From NCBI GenBank assembly GCA_905233375.1, contig CAJOEJ010000018.1:1-64000 (forward strand): 64,000 bases of DNA, in the 5' to 3' direction. Below, one piece after another: positions 57,399-64,000 of this stretch. The DNA is from Paludibacteraceae bacterium (GTDB lineage Bacteria > Bacteroidota > Bacteroidia > Bacteroidales > Paludibacteraceae). How positions within the stretch are numbered: position 1 is the stretch's first letter; each line of letters opens with the position of its first letter. The position numbers and the translations under genes were made by a program. Under the pieces are notes generated by a model, which saw nothing but the letters and a program-made list of their open reading frames with translations, was not told where the DNA came from and ran no database searches.

Positions 57399-57975
57399 CG
57401 ATACGATCCACCTTGATGTCGCTGTGACGGTGAGGAATCTTATGCCTCTTTAACTGGAACCCGTAGCACACGCCGATAAGTTTCGCATGACGGTGATGGG
57501 CAAGGAAGCGGTCGTAATAACCTCCTCCGCGACCGATACGGTGAAAATACTGGTCAAAGACGACCCCGGGAACAAAGATGACATCAATATGACCGTAATA
57601 AGTCGGCGTCTGAGGTTCGGGAACCCCCAAATGACCTCTGCGCATCATATCTTCTCCGTCATAAGGACGCACCTCCATCGAGTGACGATGGGTAGCAGGA
57701 AGAAGGAATGTTTTTTGACCCGCATACTTGGTGAGCAGCGGACGCAAGTCCACCTCGTTATGGATAGGATAATAGAGCATCACGGTTTTAGCGTCACGGA
57801 AAGCGGACATCTGCTCGATTTGGGAGATGATATGCGCCGACTCGGAAGCAATCTGCTCCGGCGTTAAGATACGACGTTGCTGCTCAACGATAGCACGCAT
57901 TGCACGCTGCTTCCGACGAACACGAATCCACGGGAGCCATGACAGAAAATCGCTTATTTGAGCCTCGAATAACAT
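57373..57975 (-). CDS. 5-formyltetrahydrofolate cyclo-ligase
   Basis: 200 residues as given. ATP-dependent conversion of 5-formyl-THF to 5,10-methenyl-THF. Family features: a basic N-terminal RRKQRAMRAIVEQQ (about 20-33), VMLYYPIHNEVDLRPLL near 65, the substrate loop VPGVVFDQYFHRIGRGGGYYDRFL (in part, about 136-158) and the final DIKVDRIVTPQ. The start could be internal (ATG at about 57900), but the first ATG lies 60 bp after a good promoter so I keep it; the extra 25 residues are hydrophobic/aromatic and unusual. Confidence 0.88.
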   Translation of the reverse strand: MLFEAQISDFLSWLPWIRVRRKQRAMRAIVEQQRRILTPEQIASESAHIISQIEQMSAFRDAKTVMLYYPIHNEVDLRPLLTKYAGQKTFLLPATHRHSMEVRPYDGEDMMRRGHLGVPEPQTPTYYGHIDVIFVPGVVFDQYFHRIGRGGGYYDRFLAHHRHAKLIGVCYGFQLKRHKIPHRHSDIKVDRIVTPQQTIG

Positions 57976-57978
57976 AAT

Positions 57979-58019
57979 TATTGTTTATTTGTTATTGGTT
58001 CTTGGTGATTGTTAATTAG
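57979..58019 (-). repeat. CCAAT-type micro-repeat between divergent genes
   Basis: On the minus strand TAACAATCACCAAGAACC then AATAACAAATAAAC. Same family as in xseA and murI; it supplies the -33 region of the rightward promoter. Confidence 0.7.
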
Positions 58020-58033
58020 TACGTTTACTTTTG
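58002..58033 (+). promoter_or_regulatory. Rightward promoter of the DUF6242-like lipoprotein
   Basis: TTG (58002-58004), 21 bp, TACTTTTG (58026-58033). Confidence 0.6.
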
Positions 58034-58038
58034 CGCTG

Positions 58039-58069
58039 CAAAAGTACAAAAAAAAAACGATATACGCAA
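58039..58069 (-). promoter_or_regulatory. Leftward promoter of formyl-THF cyclo-ligase
   Basis: Minus strand TTG (58067-58069), 20 bp, TACTTTTG (58039-58046). The two -7 boxes form the palindrome TACTTTTGC, GCT, GCAAAAGTA (58026-58046). Confidence 0.8.
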
Positions 58070-58092
58070 ATATTTTGACAAAAAAGAAACAA

Positions 58093-59427
58093 ATGAAGCG
58101 CATTTTATATATATTAGGTGTATTTGTGACGGTTTTGCTCACCGGATGCGACAATTCATCCGGTTCGACCTCCACGACCTCGTCCGTTGCCCAACTGACA
58201 GGATTCGCGTTCGCGGCGAACGATTCGATGCCGGGTCTGGCGCAGGCAGTATTCACCGTGGAGGAGCGTATCGATACGGGTCTGGTATGGAACAAAGACT
58301 CGATCCTGTATGGTACCAAGCTGGACAAGGTGGTACCCAGATTCGTTTTTCAATCCACTCCGGGCGCGGCGTGGCTGACGATGCCGGATACGACCTGCGT
58401 ACTGACCGGATACGACACGCTGGACTTCACCCAACGCCCCATCTATCTGACCGTCCGTTCATCGGATCGCACCGTGACCAAGACCTATGAGATCCGCGCG
58501 ACGGTACATACGGTCGATCCCGATCTGTACACCTGGACACAGATATGTGAGGGTATATATCCGCCAAACGAAAGCGAGCAGCGGGTAGTGGAAAAAGACG
58601 GACAGTTTGTGATGATCAGTTCGAACGGCTTTGAGTTGAATGCCTATTCGTCTGCGGACGGCGCAAGTTGGACGAAGACCGGTCAGCCTTCCGGACTGCC
58701 CGCAGGCACCAAGGTGCGGCAGATCATCTGCGACGGAACGACCTTGTATTACGGTCAGGGCAATGCGGTGTACACGAGTACGGACGGCTTGACCTGGACG
58801 GCACACAGCACGACCTTCACCATCGTGACGATGCTCCAATACTGGAACAACGAATGCTGGTTGCTGGTCGATAAAGAGGGCTACGAATTGGGCTGGTGGC
58901 AAACGGACAGTGTGGCATTGACGGGACTGCGTCCGGATGGCGAGTTCCCCGTGAGCGATTTTGCCACGGTGACCTTCAGCAGTGCCAGCGAGCGGGCTCG
59001 GTCAATGATCATCGGAGGGTTTGCCGAGAACGGCAAGTCGCTCAACACGAGGTGGAACTTCGAGTACTCGTCGCACACGCCGGAGAACAAAGGATACCGG
59101 ATGCAGGAGTATTCGATAGACCGTCCGCAGTTCACCAGCCTGACGGGTGTATCCGTCATATGGTACAACAACCAACTGTTGCTGTTTGGCGGCGTGGATG
59201 ACCAGATGAGCTATTTCGGTCGGGACATCCTCTACTCAACGGACGAGGGACTGAACTGGTACCCGGTGGATACGACGAAGAACCGCTTGCCGGAGGTATA
59301 TCAGGCACGGCAGAAACAGACAGCCATCGTACGGAACAACACGATCTATCTGTTCGGCGGTCAGGACAAAACGACCACCTACAGCGACGTATATACCGGA
59401 AGGCTGAACTCCATTGACTGGCAGTGA
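58093..59427 (+). CDS. Beta-propeller lipoprotein, probably DUF6242
   Basis: 444 residues. Lipoprotein signal (lipobox LTGC, Cys about 19), Ser/Thr-rich linker, an N-terminal beta domain (about 30-140, LTGFAFAANDSMPGLAQAVF) and a C-terminal Kelch/sialidase-like propeller with repeated SSDGxxW or TSTDGLTW motifs: YSSADGASWTKTG near 185, YTSTDGLTWTAHS near 225, YSTDEGLNWYPVD near 388, then IYLFGGQDKTTTYSDVY near 420. The pattern fits Bacteroidota DUF6242 lipoproteins of unknown role. The ATG at 58093 was chosen because the longer frame lies in the promoter. Confidence 0.8.
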   Translation: MKRILYILGVFVTVLLTGCDNSSGSTSTTSSVAQLTGFAFAANDSMPGLAQAVFTVEERIDTGLVWNKDSILYGTKLDKVVPRFVFQSTPGAAWLTMPDTTCVLTGYDTLDFTQRPIYLTVRSSDRTVTKTYEIRATVHTVDPDLYTWTQICEGIYPPNESEQRVVEKDGQFVMISSNGFELNAYSSADGASWTKTGQPSGLPAGTKVRQIICDGTTLYYGQGNAVYTSTDGLTWTAHSTTFTIVTMLQYWNNECWLLVDKEGYELGWWQTDSVALTGLRPDGEFPVSDFATVTFSSASERARSMIIGGFAENGKSLNTRWNFEYSSHTPENKGYRMQEYSIDRPQFTSLTGVSVIWYNNQLLLFGGVDDQMSYFGRDILYSTDEGLNWYPVDTTKNRLPEVYQARQKQTAIVRNNTIYLFGGQDKTTTYSDVYTGRLNSIDWQ

Positions 59428-59428
59428 A

Positions 59429-59466
59429 CAAGTTGAAAGATGATAGTTTAAAGATAAAAGAAGAAA
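59429..59466 (+). repeat. AGTTGAAAG/AGTTTAAAG micro-repeat before pgk
   Basis: AAGTTGAAAGATGATAGTTT followed by AAAGATAAAAGAAG; same kind as 47938-47972 and 60752-60801. Confidence 0.65.
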
Positions 59467-59497
59467 GATTTTTTAACAAACTAAAATATTTGGAATT

Positions 59498-60748
59498 ATG
59501 ACAATTAAAGAATTTGATTTCGCCGGCAAGAAGGCGATCGTACGCGTGGACTTCAATGTACCACTGGATGAGAATGGTAAGATCACAGACGACACCCGTA
59601 TCCGCGGTGCGTTGCCGACATTGAAGCACATTCTGGATGCAGGAGGTGCGCTGATCATCATGAGCCACATGGGCAAACCCAAAGGCAAAGTACAGGCAAA
59701 GTTCAGCCTTGGTCAGATCAAAGAGGCTGTTGCAGCCGCTTTAGGTTGCCCCGTTCAGTTCGCCGAGGACTGCGCAAAAGCACAAGAGCAGGCAACTGCT
59801 TTGAAGCCGGGTGAGGTTCTGTTGCTCGAGAACCTGCGTTTCTATCCGGAAGAGGAAGGCAAGCCGGTTGGCATCGACAAAGAGGATCCTGCTTACGAGG
59901 CAGCCAAGAAAGAGATGAAGGGTCGTCAGAAAGAGTTCGCAAAGGTACTCGCTTCGTACGCTGACTGCTATGTCATGGACGCCTTCGGTACGGCGCACCG
60001 CAAACATGCTTCGACGGCTGTCATCGCCGACTACTTCGATGCTGACCACAAAATGCTCGGTTTCCTCATGGAGAAAGAGGTGGCAGCTGTAGATGCTATC
60101 CTCGGCGACATCAAACGTCCGTTCGTAGCCATCATGGGCGGTTCGAAAGTAAGCTCGAAGATCGGTATCATCGAGAACCTGCTCGGCAAGGTGGACAAAC
60201 TCATCCTTTGCGGCGGTATGACCTATACGTTCGCGAAAGCGCACGGCGGTGAGATCGGCGGTTCCATCGTAGAGCTGGACAAGCTGGACGTAGCGCTCGG
60301 TGTAGAGGAACTCGCAAAGAAGAACGGTGTAGAGCTCGTTCTCGCTCCGGATGCTATCTGCGGTGACGATTTCAGCAACGAAGCGAACAAGAAGATTTTC
60401 CCGTCGGAGGCTATTCCCGAGGGTTGGCAAGGTATGGATGCCGGTCCCGAGGCACAGGCAAAATTCCGCGCAGCCATCAAGGGTGCAAAGACCATTTTGT
60501 GGAACGGACCTGCAGGTGTGTTCGAGTTCGACAACTTCTGCGACGGAAGCCGCGCTATCGGTGAGGCGATCGCAGACGCAACGGCTGAAGGCGCTTTCTC
60601 GCTCATTGGCGGCGGTGACTCGGTAGCTTGCGTGAATAAGTTCGGTCTTGCAGACAAGGTTTCGTATATCTCTACCGGTGGCGGTGCGCTTCTCGAAGCC
60701 ATCGAAGGCAAAATCCTCCCGGGTGTAGCAGCTATCAAAGGAGAGTAA
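59498..60748 (+). CDS. pgk: Phosphoglycerate kinase
   Basis: 416 residues. Glycolytic ATP-forming enzyme. [22 protein letters not shown] (in part, about 19-38), [10 protein letters not shown] near 56, [11 protein letters not shown] near 114, [11 protein letters not shown] near 164, [18 protein letters not shown] near 212, [19 protein letters not shown] (about 335) and [13 protein letters not shown] (about 370-382) are all canonical. No consensus promoter is obvious in the 70-bp gap after the lipoprotein gene; that gap is mostly micro-repeat. Confidence 0.97.
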   Translation: MTIKEFDFAGKKAIVRVDFNVPLDENGKITDDTRIRGALPTLKHILDAGGALIIMSHMGKPKGKVQAKFSLGQIKEAVAAALGCPVQFAEDCAKAQEQATALKPGEVLLLENLRFYPEEEGKPVGIDKEDPAYEAAKKEMKGRQKEFAKVLASYADCYVMDAFGTAHRKHASTAVIADYFDADHKMLGFLMEKEVAAVDAILGDIKRPFVAIMGGSKVSSKIGIIENLLGKVDKLILCGGMTYTFAKAHGGEIGGSIVELDKLDVALGVEELAKKNGVELVLAPDAICGDDFSNEANKKIFPSEAIPEGWQGMDAGPEAQAKFRAAIKGAKTILWNGPAGVFEFDNFCDGSRAIGEAIADATAEGAFSLIGGGDSVACVNKFGLADKVSYISTGGGALLEAIEGKILPGVAAIKGE

Positions 60749-60751
60749 TTT

Positions 60752-60801
60752 AGTTGAAAGTTGATAGTTGATAGTTGAAAGTTTAAAGTTGAAAGTTTAA
60801 A
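60752..60801 (+). repeat. AGTTGAAAG/AGTTTAAAG micro-repeat after pgk
   Basis: Tandem AGTTGAAAGTTGATAGTTG, ATAGTTGAAAG, TTTAAAGTTGAAAG, TTTAAAG filling the pgk-DUF3127 gap. Confidence 0.8.
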
Positions 60802-60804
60802 GAA

Positions 60805-61215
60805 ATGGAAGTAGTAGGAAAAATCATACAAGTACTGCCGGAGCAGAGCGGTGTAGGCCGTAATGGCAACCCATGGAAACTGCAAGGATACGTATTGGAG
60901 ACCTTCGACCAATATCCCCGCAAGGTACATTTCGAGGTGTTCGGCGAGGAGCGTATCAAACAGAATCCCTGTGGTCTGGATCAGGTGGTAACAGTCAGTT
61001 TCGATATCGAGAGCCGTGAGTTCAACGGTCGCTGGTACACCTCTATCCGCGCATGGAAGATCCAGCAGGGTGATATGACCCAGGCGGCAGCCCAGCCCGC
61101 AGCCCAACCGGCGGTTCAGCCTGCCCAGGCGGCTCCGGTTCAGGAGGCAGCGCCTGCCAACGTAGATCCGTTTGACGCGACTGCCGGTGAGGGCACGAGC
61201 GATCTGCCGTTCTGA
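60805..61215 (+). CDS. DUF3127 OB-fold protein with an SSB-like C-terminal tip
   Basis: 136 residues. The DUF3127 domain (about 1-92) has GKIIQVLPEQSGVGRNG, QGYVLETFDQYPRKVHFEVF and FNGRWYTSIRAWKIQ, an OB-fold-like pattern. Then a low-complexity Ala/Pro/Gln linker (about 94-122) and an acidic end finishing DLPF, which closely resembles the SSB C-terminal tip (D-D-x-P-F) that recruits repair proteins. Suggests a single-stranded-DNA-associated role; recO lies two genes downstream. The stop overlaps the next ATG by one base. Confidence 0.85.
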   Translation: MEVVGKIIQVLPEQSGVGRNGNPWKLQGYVLETFDQYPRKVHFEVFGEERIKQNPCGLDQVVTVSFDIESREFNGRWYTSIRAWKIQQGDMTQAAAQPAAQPAVQPAQAAPVQEAAPANVDPFDATAGEGTSDLPF

Positions 61216-62168
61216 TGCGCAAGCGTATCTGTTACATAGTGATCACACTTCTGTTAGCGGGTGGCGCAGTGGTCTGCGCCATCCGCTGGCAGGCGTGGTT
61301 CGGTATGCCGGACGAACCCCGATGGACGGGAGAGACCAGAGAGTACCGCTTCCCTGCATGGGAAGAGGACCGGACACCCGGGTCATTGGATATTCTCGTA
61401 TTGGGAGATATTCACAACGCCTTGCTGCGCGAAGACTATAACGCATTGGCGGAGCGCGTTCCTCAAGCGGACGCGGTAGCCCAGACAGGCGACTGGCTCG
61501 ACAGAGGGTATCCGTATTACTACCAGTTACTCCTGCGCGAATGGACGGACTGCCGTTTGGCGGGTCTGCCGGTCATTCCCTGTCCGGGGAACCACGAGTA
61601 CACGAAAGGACTCCGCAAGACGCTCTCGCCCGTATGGAGCGATGCATTCACCGTTCCGGACAACGGACCTGTAGAAGTTCCGGGTGTCAGCTATTATATA
61701 GACCTGCCCGCTGTCCGTTTCATCGTCATTGACACCAATCCGCTGGTACGGCTGGTGGACTTGACGCGCACCCAGACATGGGTGGAACAGACGATGAAGA
61801 GTGCGGGAAACCGGTATATCGTTGTGATGATGCATCATCCGGTACTGTCTGCACGGGAAGGGCGGTTTAATCCGATTGTATATGCCACCTTCCGCTATAC
61901 CTTAGGCAAAGCTGACCTGGTTCTCGCCGGACACGATCACAGTTATATGCGGATGGGGAACTTCGTGGTACTGAACACAGGCGGCACAGCGAAACCGCAG
62001 AAAGAGCAGATTCGGTTGCAAGAAACGATCGTGAACTGCGAAGAACCTGTTTATGCCGTCCTGCATATAGACGAACCCTGTCCGGACCATCCTTCCCCCC
62101 TTCTATTCTGCACGTATCGCATGCGCGACAACGTGCTCATCGATTCCCTGCATGTTAGCCACGACTGA
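61215..62168 (+). CDS. Membrane-anchored calcineurin-like metallophosphatase
   Basis: 317 residues. One N-terminal membrane segment (about 5-24), then a metallophosphoesterase domain with all five blocks: LVLGDIHNALL (about 60-70), AQTGDWLDRG near 94, CPGNHEYTKG near 125, VVMMHHPVLS near 200 and LAGHDHSYMRMG near 236. It probably faces the periplasm; substrate unknown. Start ATG shares the A of the upstream TGA (TGATG), indicating coupling; the end overlaps recO by 17 bp. Confidence 0.9.
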   Translation: MRKRICYIVITLLLAGGAVVCAIRWQAWFGMPDEPRWTGETREYRFPAWEEDRTPGSLDILVLGDIHNALLREDYNALAERVPQADAVAQTGDWLDRGYPYYYQLLLREWTDCRLAGLPVIPCPGNHEYTKGLRKTLSPVWSDAFTVPDNGPVEVPGVSYYIDLPAVRFIVIDTNPLVRLVDLTRTQTWVEQTMKSAGNRYIVVMMHHPVLSAREGRFNPIVYATFRYTLGKADLVLAGHDHSYMRMGNFVVLNTGGTAKPQKEQIRLQETIVNCEEPVYAVLHIDEPCPDHPSPLLFCTYRMRDNVLIDSLHVSHD

Positions 62169-62775
62169 AGCCATCGTACTGTCCCTTCTGCCCTATTCGG
62201 ACAAAGCGCATGTGCTGCACGCGTACACACGCGCGTACGGACGCGTTAATTATATGGTGTACGGTCTTGGTCGCAAACACGCTATCGGTCTCTACACCCC
62301 GTTCACCCTTCTCCAACTGACGGCAGACTATCCGCCCGCAGCTTCGTCCAAACCGCCGACCTTGAAAGAGGCGTCGCGCAGCGGACAGTACGCCCGCATC
62401 GATGGCGGAACAGACGCTGTACGCCAGTCGATCGCACTCTTTTTGAGCGAGGTGCTTTATCACACCTTGCGTCACCCGATGAGCGATGAACCGCTGTTTG
62501 ATTTCATCGCCTCCTACACGCAGCTGTTATGGCAGGAGGACACCAATGCCTGTCCGGCAGAATTGAGCAACCTGCATCTTCTTTTCCTGATCGGTTTTGC
62601 CGCCCACCTGGGTTTTGCCATAGACGAAAAAGAGCAACCGCAGTTAGTGCAGCCGCCCTTATCCCGCCTTGCGCGCCAGAACCAGTTACGCGCGCTGTGC
62701 AACTATTTTGCGGAACACGTCGAGACGTGGTCGGAACCGCGCTCGCTCGATATTCTGATGGAAATATTCGATTAA
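62152..62775 (+). CDS. recO: DNA repair protein RecO
   Basis: 207 residues, slightly short for the family. RecO mediates RecA loading with RecR by exchanging SSB. The N-terminal OB fold (about 1-80) begins TEAIVLSLLPYSDKAHVLHAYT, and the helical C-terminal part carries FLSEVLYHTLRHPMSDEPLF (about 99-118) and LLFLIGFAAHLGFA (about 143-156), typical of Bacteroidota RecO. The zinc-finger cysteines of some RecO proteins are absent. It is the last gene of the DUF3127-phosphatase-recO unit. Confidence 0.85.
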   Translation: MLATTEAIVLSLLPYSDKAHVLHAYTRAYGRVNYMVYGLGRKHAIGLYTPFTLLQLTADYPPAASSKPPTLKEASRSGQYARIDGGTDAVRQSIALFLSEVLYHTLRHPMSDEPLFDFIASYTQLLWQEDTNACPAELSNLHLLFLIGFAAHLGFAIDEKEQPQLVQPPLSRLARQNQLRALCNYFAEHVETWSEPRSLDILMEIFD

Positions 62776-62782
62776 ACCTTTT

Positions 62783-63571
62783 TTACACGCGTTGAATACG
62801 CACCAGATGATGGGTATAGTCCCCGCGTTCGGCGGACCATATGCCTGTCGCATCCAGTTTCTCCACCTTGACACGACCGGAGCAATGGATGATACGACTG
62901 CTGTCTATAATTATCCCCACATGCGATATACGCCCGTCCTGATGGTCGAAGAACGCCAGGTCACCGGCTTTGGCTTTGTTCAGGTCAGTGACCGTCCGCC
63001 CTTGGGTGGCTTGTTCGGATGCATTGCGCAGCAGGCGTTTGCCGAAGAGCCCCATGACGACTTGCGTGAAACCCGAGCAGTCCATACCCAGCGCATTCCT
63101 GCCTCCCCACAGATAGGGCACATTCAGGAAGAACCGCACCGCCTGGAGCAGGTTCTGCTCATTCAAGACCAGCGGTTGGACCGCCACCATCCCCGGGTCG
63201 ATACGGAAACCGACTCCCAACACGCTGAACCGTCCGTCCTGATAGTCAGGCAGACACGTACCAGCCGTCAGAGGAATCGTCTGACCGTTGTTCTCACTCA
63301 TTGCATATGCCATCGGGAACACCACCACAGCCGCGGACGCATAGGCTTTCCTGTACGCGCGGTACTCCTTGTCCGTCATCGGCGTGACCATCTTGGCATC
63401 CACCCACCCTTCCTGACCGTCTCCGTCGAGACGCACCTGATACCAACGCGCGTCCTCCGATGCAGCGGTGATCTGACAGGTCTCGCCAAAGAGCATCTGG
63501 GTATTTTGCTCCGCACTCTCGCGGGCAAGGGCTCGCACCGGAACGATACTATATAAACTGATTGCTTTCAT
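62783..63571 (-). CDS. NlpC/P60 cell-wall hydrolase with SH3 domains
   Basis: 262 residues. Two bacterial SH3-like regions (about 1-65, with ARWYQVRLDGDGQEGWVDAK, and about 70-130), then an NlpC/P60 domain: the catalytic Cys in GMDCSGFTQVVMGLFG (about 163-178), His in GRISHVGIIID (about 212-222) and a third polar residue near IIHCSG. It cleaves gamma-D-glutamyl-diamino acid bonds in peptidoglycan. No signal peptide is obvious from this start, so it may be cytoplasmic (recycling) or the start may be wrong. It follows the glycosyltransferase by 4 bp. Confidence 0.88.
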   Translation of the reverse strand: MKAISLYSIVPVRALARESAEQNTQMLFGETCQITAASEDARWYQVRLDGDGQEGWVDAKMVTPMTDKEYRAYRKAYASAAVVVFPMAYAMSENNGQTIPLTAGTCLPDYQDGRFSVLGVGFRIDPGMVAVQPLVLNEQNLLQAVRFFLNVPYLWGGRNALGMDCSGFTQVVMGLFGKRLLRNASEQATQGRTVTDLNKAKAGDLAFFDHQDGRISHVGIIIDSSRIIHCSGRVKVEKLDATGIWSAERGDYTHHLVRIQRV

Positions 63572-63575
63572 AATC

Positions 63576-64000
63576 TTACCATCTTTGTTGCCGGAATAAT
63601 CCTCCTACCAGACAAACCAGTATATACCACGGATAGAGCAGTTCCAGCAGGAGCGCATCGTCCCATTTGACGGACGGTTCGCGACGGGTGACAAGCCGGT
63701 ACTCTATAGGGAACTTCACCAGCAGTACCAGCGGGCATATTATCTGGAGCACGTTGGCAGCCACGATGTACATCCCGCATCGCCGGATATCGGGGTCGGT
63801 GTAACGTGGCGCTTTGCCTGCCCACCGCATACGCTGTCTGAAGAACGCGCGCCATGTGGTCACCGGGCGCACGATGGCGGTATAGCCGGGGTCGTCGAGC
63901 ACACTTATCCTATAGCCGCCACGCTTGGCGGCTTCGAGCAGGAACATATCGTCGCCGGAAGGGATTTCCGGATGCAAGGACGGTTCGCATTCGAGCCACA
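63576..64000 (-). CDS. Glycosyltransferase family 2, C-terminal part (cut by window edge)
   Basis: About 141 codons are visible; the 5' end lies beyond base 64000. The catalytic-region motif SGDDMFLLEAAKRGGYR, then RAFFRQRMRWAGKAPRY (the QxxRW-type motif) and two C-terminal membrane segments with MYIVAANVLQIICPLVLLVK and LLYPWYILVCLVGGLF identify a membrane GT2. Its product could be a polysaccharide or glycolipid. Co-transcribed with the NlpC/P60 gene. Confidence 0.85.
   Translation of the reverse strand, partial: WLECEPSLHPEIPSGDDMFLLEAAKRGGYRISVLDDPGYTAIVRPVTTWRAFFRQRMRWAGKAPRYTDPDIRRCGMYIVAANVLQIICPLVLLVKFPIEYRLVTRREPSVKWDDALLLELLYPWYILVCLVGGLFRQQRW

Overview
The window is chromosomal DNA of a Bacteroidota bacterium, most likely an uncultured Bacteroidales. 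The evidence is about twenty promoters of the Bacteroidota form (TTTG or TTG, 20 bp, then TAnnTTTG), the near absence of Shine-Dalgarno sites, a type IX secretion (T9SS) sorting domain, DUF4421, DUF3127 and probable DUF6242 proteins, a PPi-dependent phosphofructokinase and many SPII lipoproteins. No rRNA, CRISPR array or intact insertion sequence is visible.

Layout. 1-9.2 kb is an AT-richer accessory stretch read leftwards: membrane proteins and lipoproteins, a SanA-like protein, an AAA ATPase with a DUF4143 tail, and an AbiE-like toxin-antitoxin pair translationally coupled to a TPR protein. 9.3-31.3 kb holds tRNA-Glu, rpsT, an AraC regulator, an HD protein/lipoprotein/DUF4421 operon, transketolase, a BRO/DinD-like gene, a BspA-like protein, leuS, tRNA-Lys, ispG, PPi-PFK, a small secreted protein, a lipid kinase, xseA, a ComEA-like protein, a GH105 lipoprotein and murI. 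31.5-36 kb holds pnp, aroC and a PadR/PspC envelope operon. 36.2-45.5 kb is a galacturonate catabolic locus in two leftward units: uxaB-uxaA and uxaC-kdgK-(four-helix-bundle gene)-eda-exuT. Together they take galacturonate through tagaturonate, altronate and KDG to KDPG, then pyruvate and glyceraldehyde 3-phosphate. GH105 at 29 kb would supply sugar from pectin. 46-54.4 kb holds a second small secreted protein, a beta-barrel protein and a 2,150-residue repetitive T9SS substrate. 54.5-64 kb is housekeeping: ddl, a polyprenyl synthase, a formyl-THF ligase, pgk, a DUF3127 protein, a phosphatase, recO, an NlpC/P60 hydrolase and a truncated glycosyltransferase.

The most unusual signal is not a gene. 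Several families of 25-50 bp low-complexity repeats fill many spacers and also sit in frame inside conserved enzymes: leuS twice, ddl twice, aroC, xseA and murI. One family has placed an in-register stop near the start of kdgK. Other candidates are a structured leader RNA shared by tRNA-Glu and pnp with compensatory base changes; a conserved hairpin leader before two paralogous small secreted proteins; three operator-like repeats at exact 33-bp spacing over the ATPase promoter; two identical-arm 25-bp palindromes 7.4 kb apart; and 11-bp tandem repeats at two distant loci.
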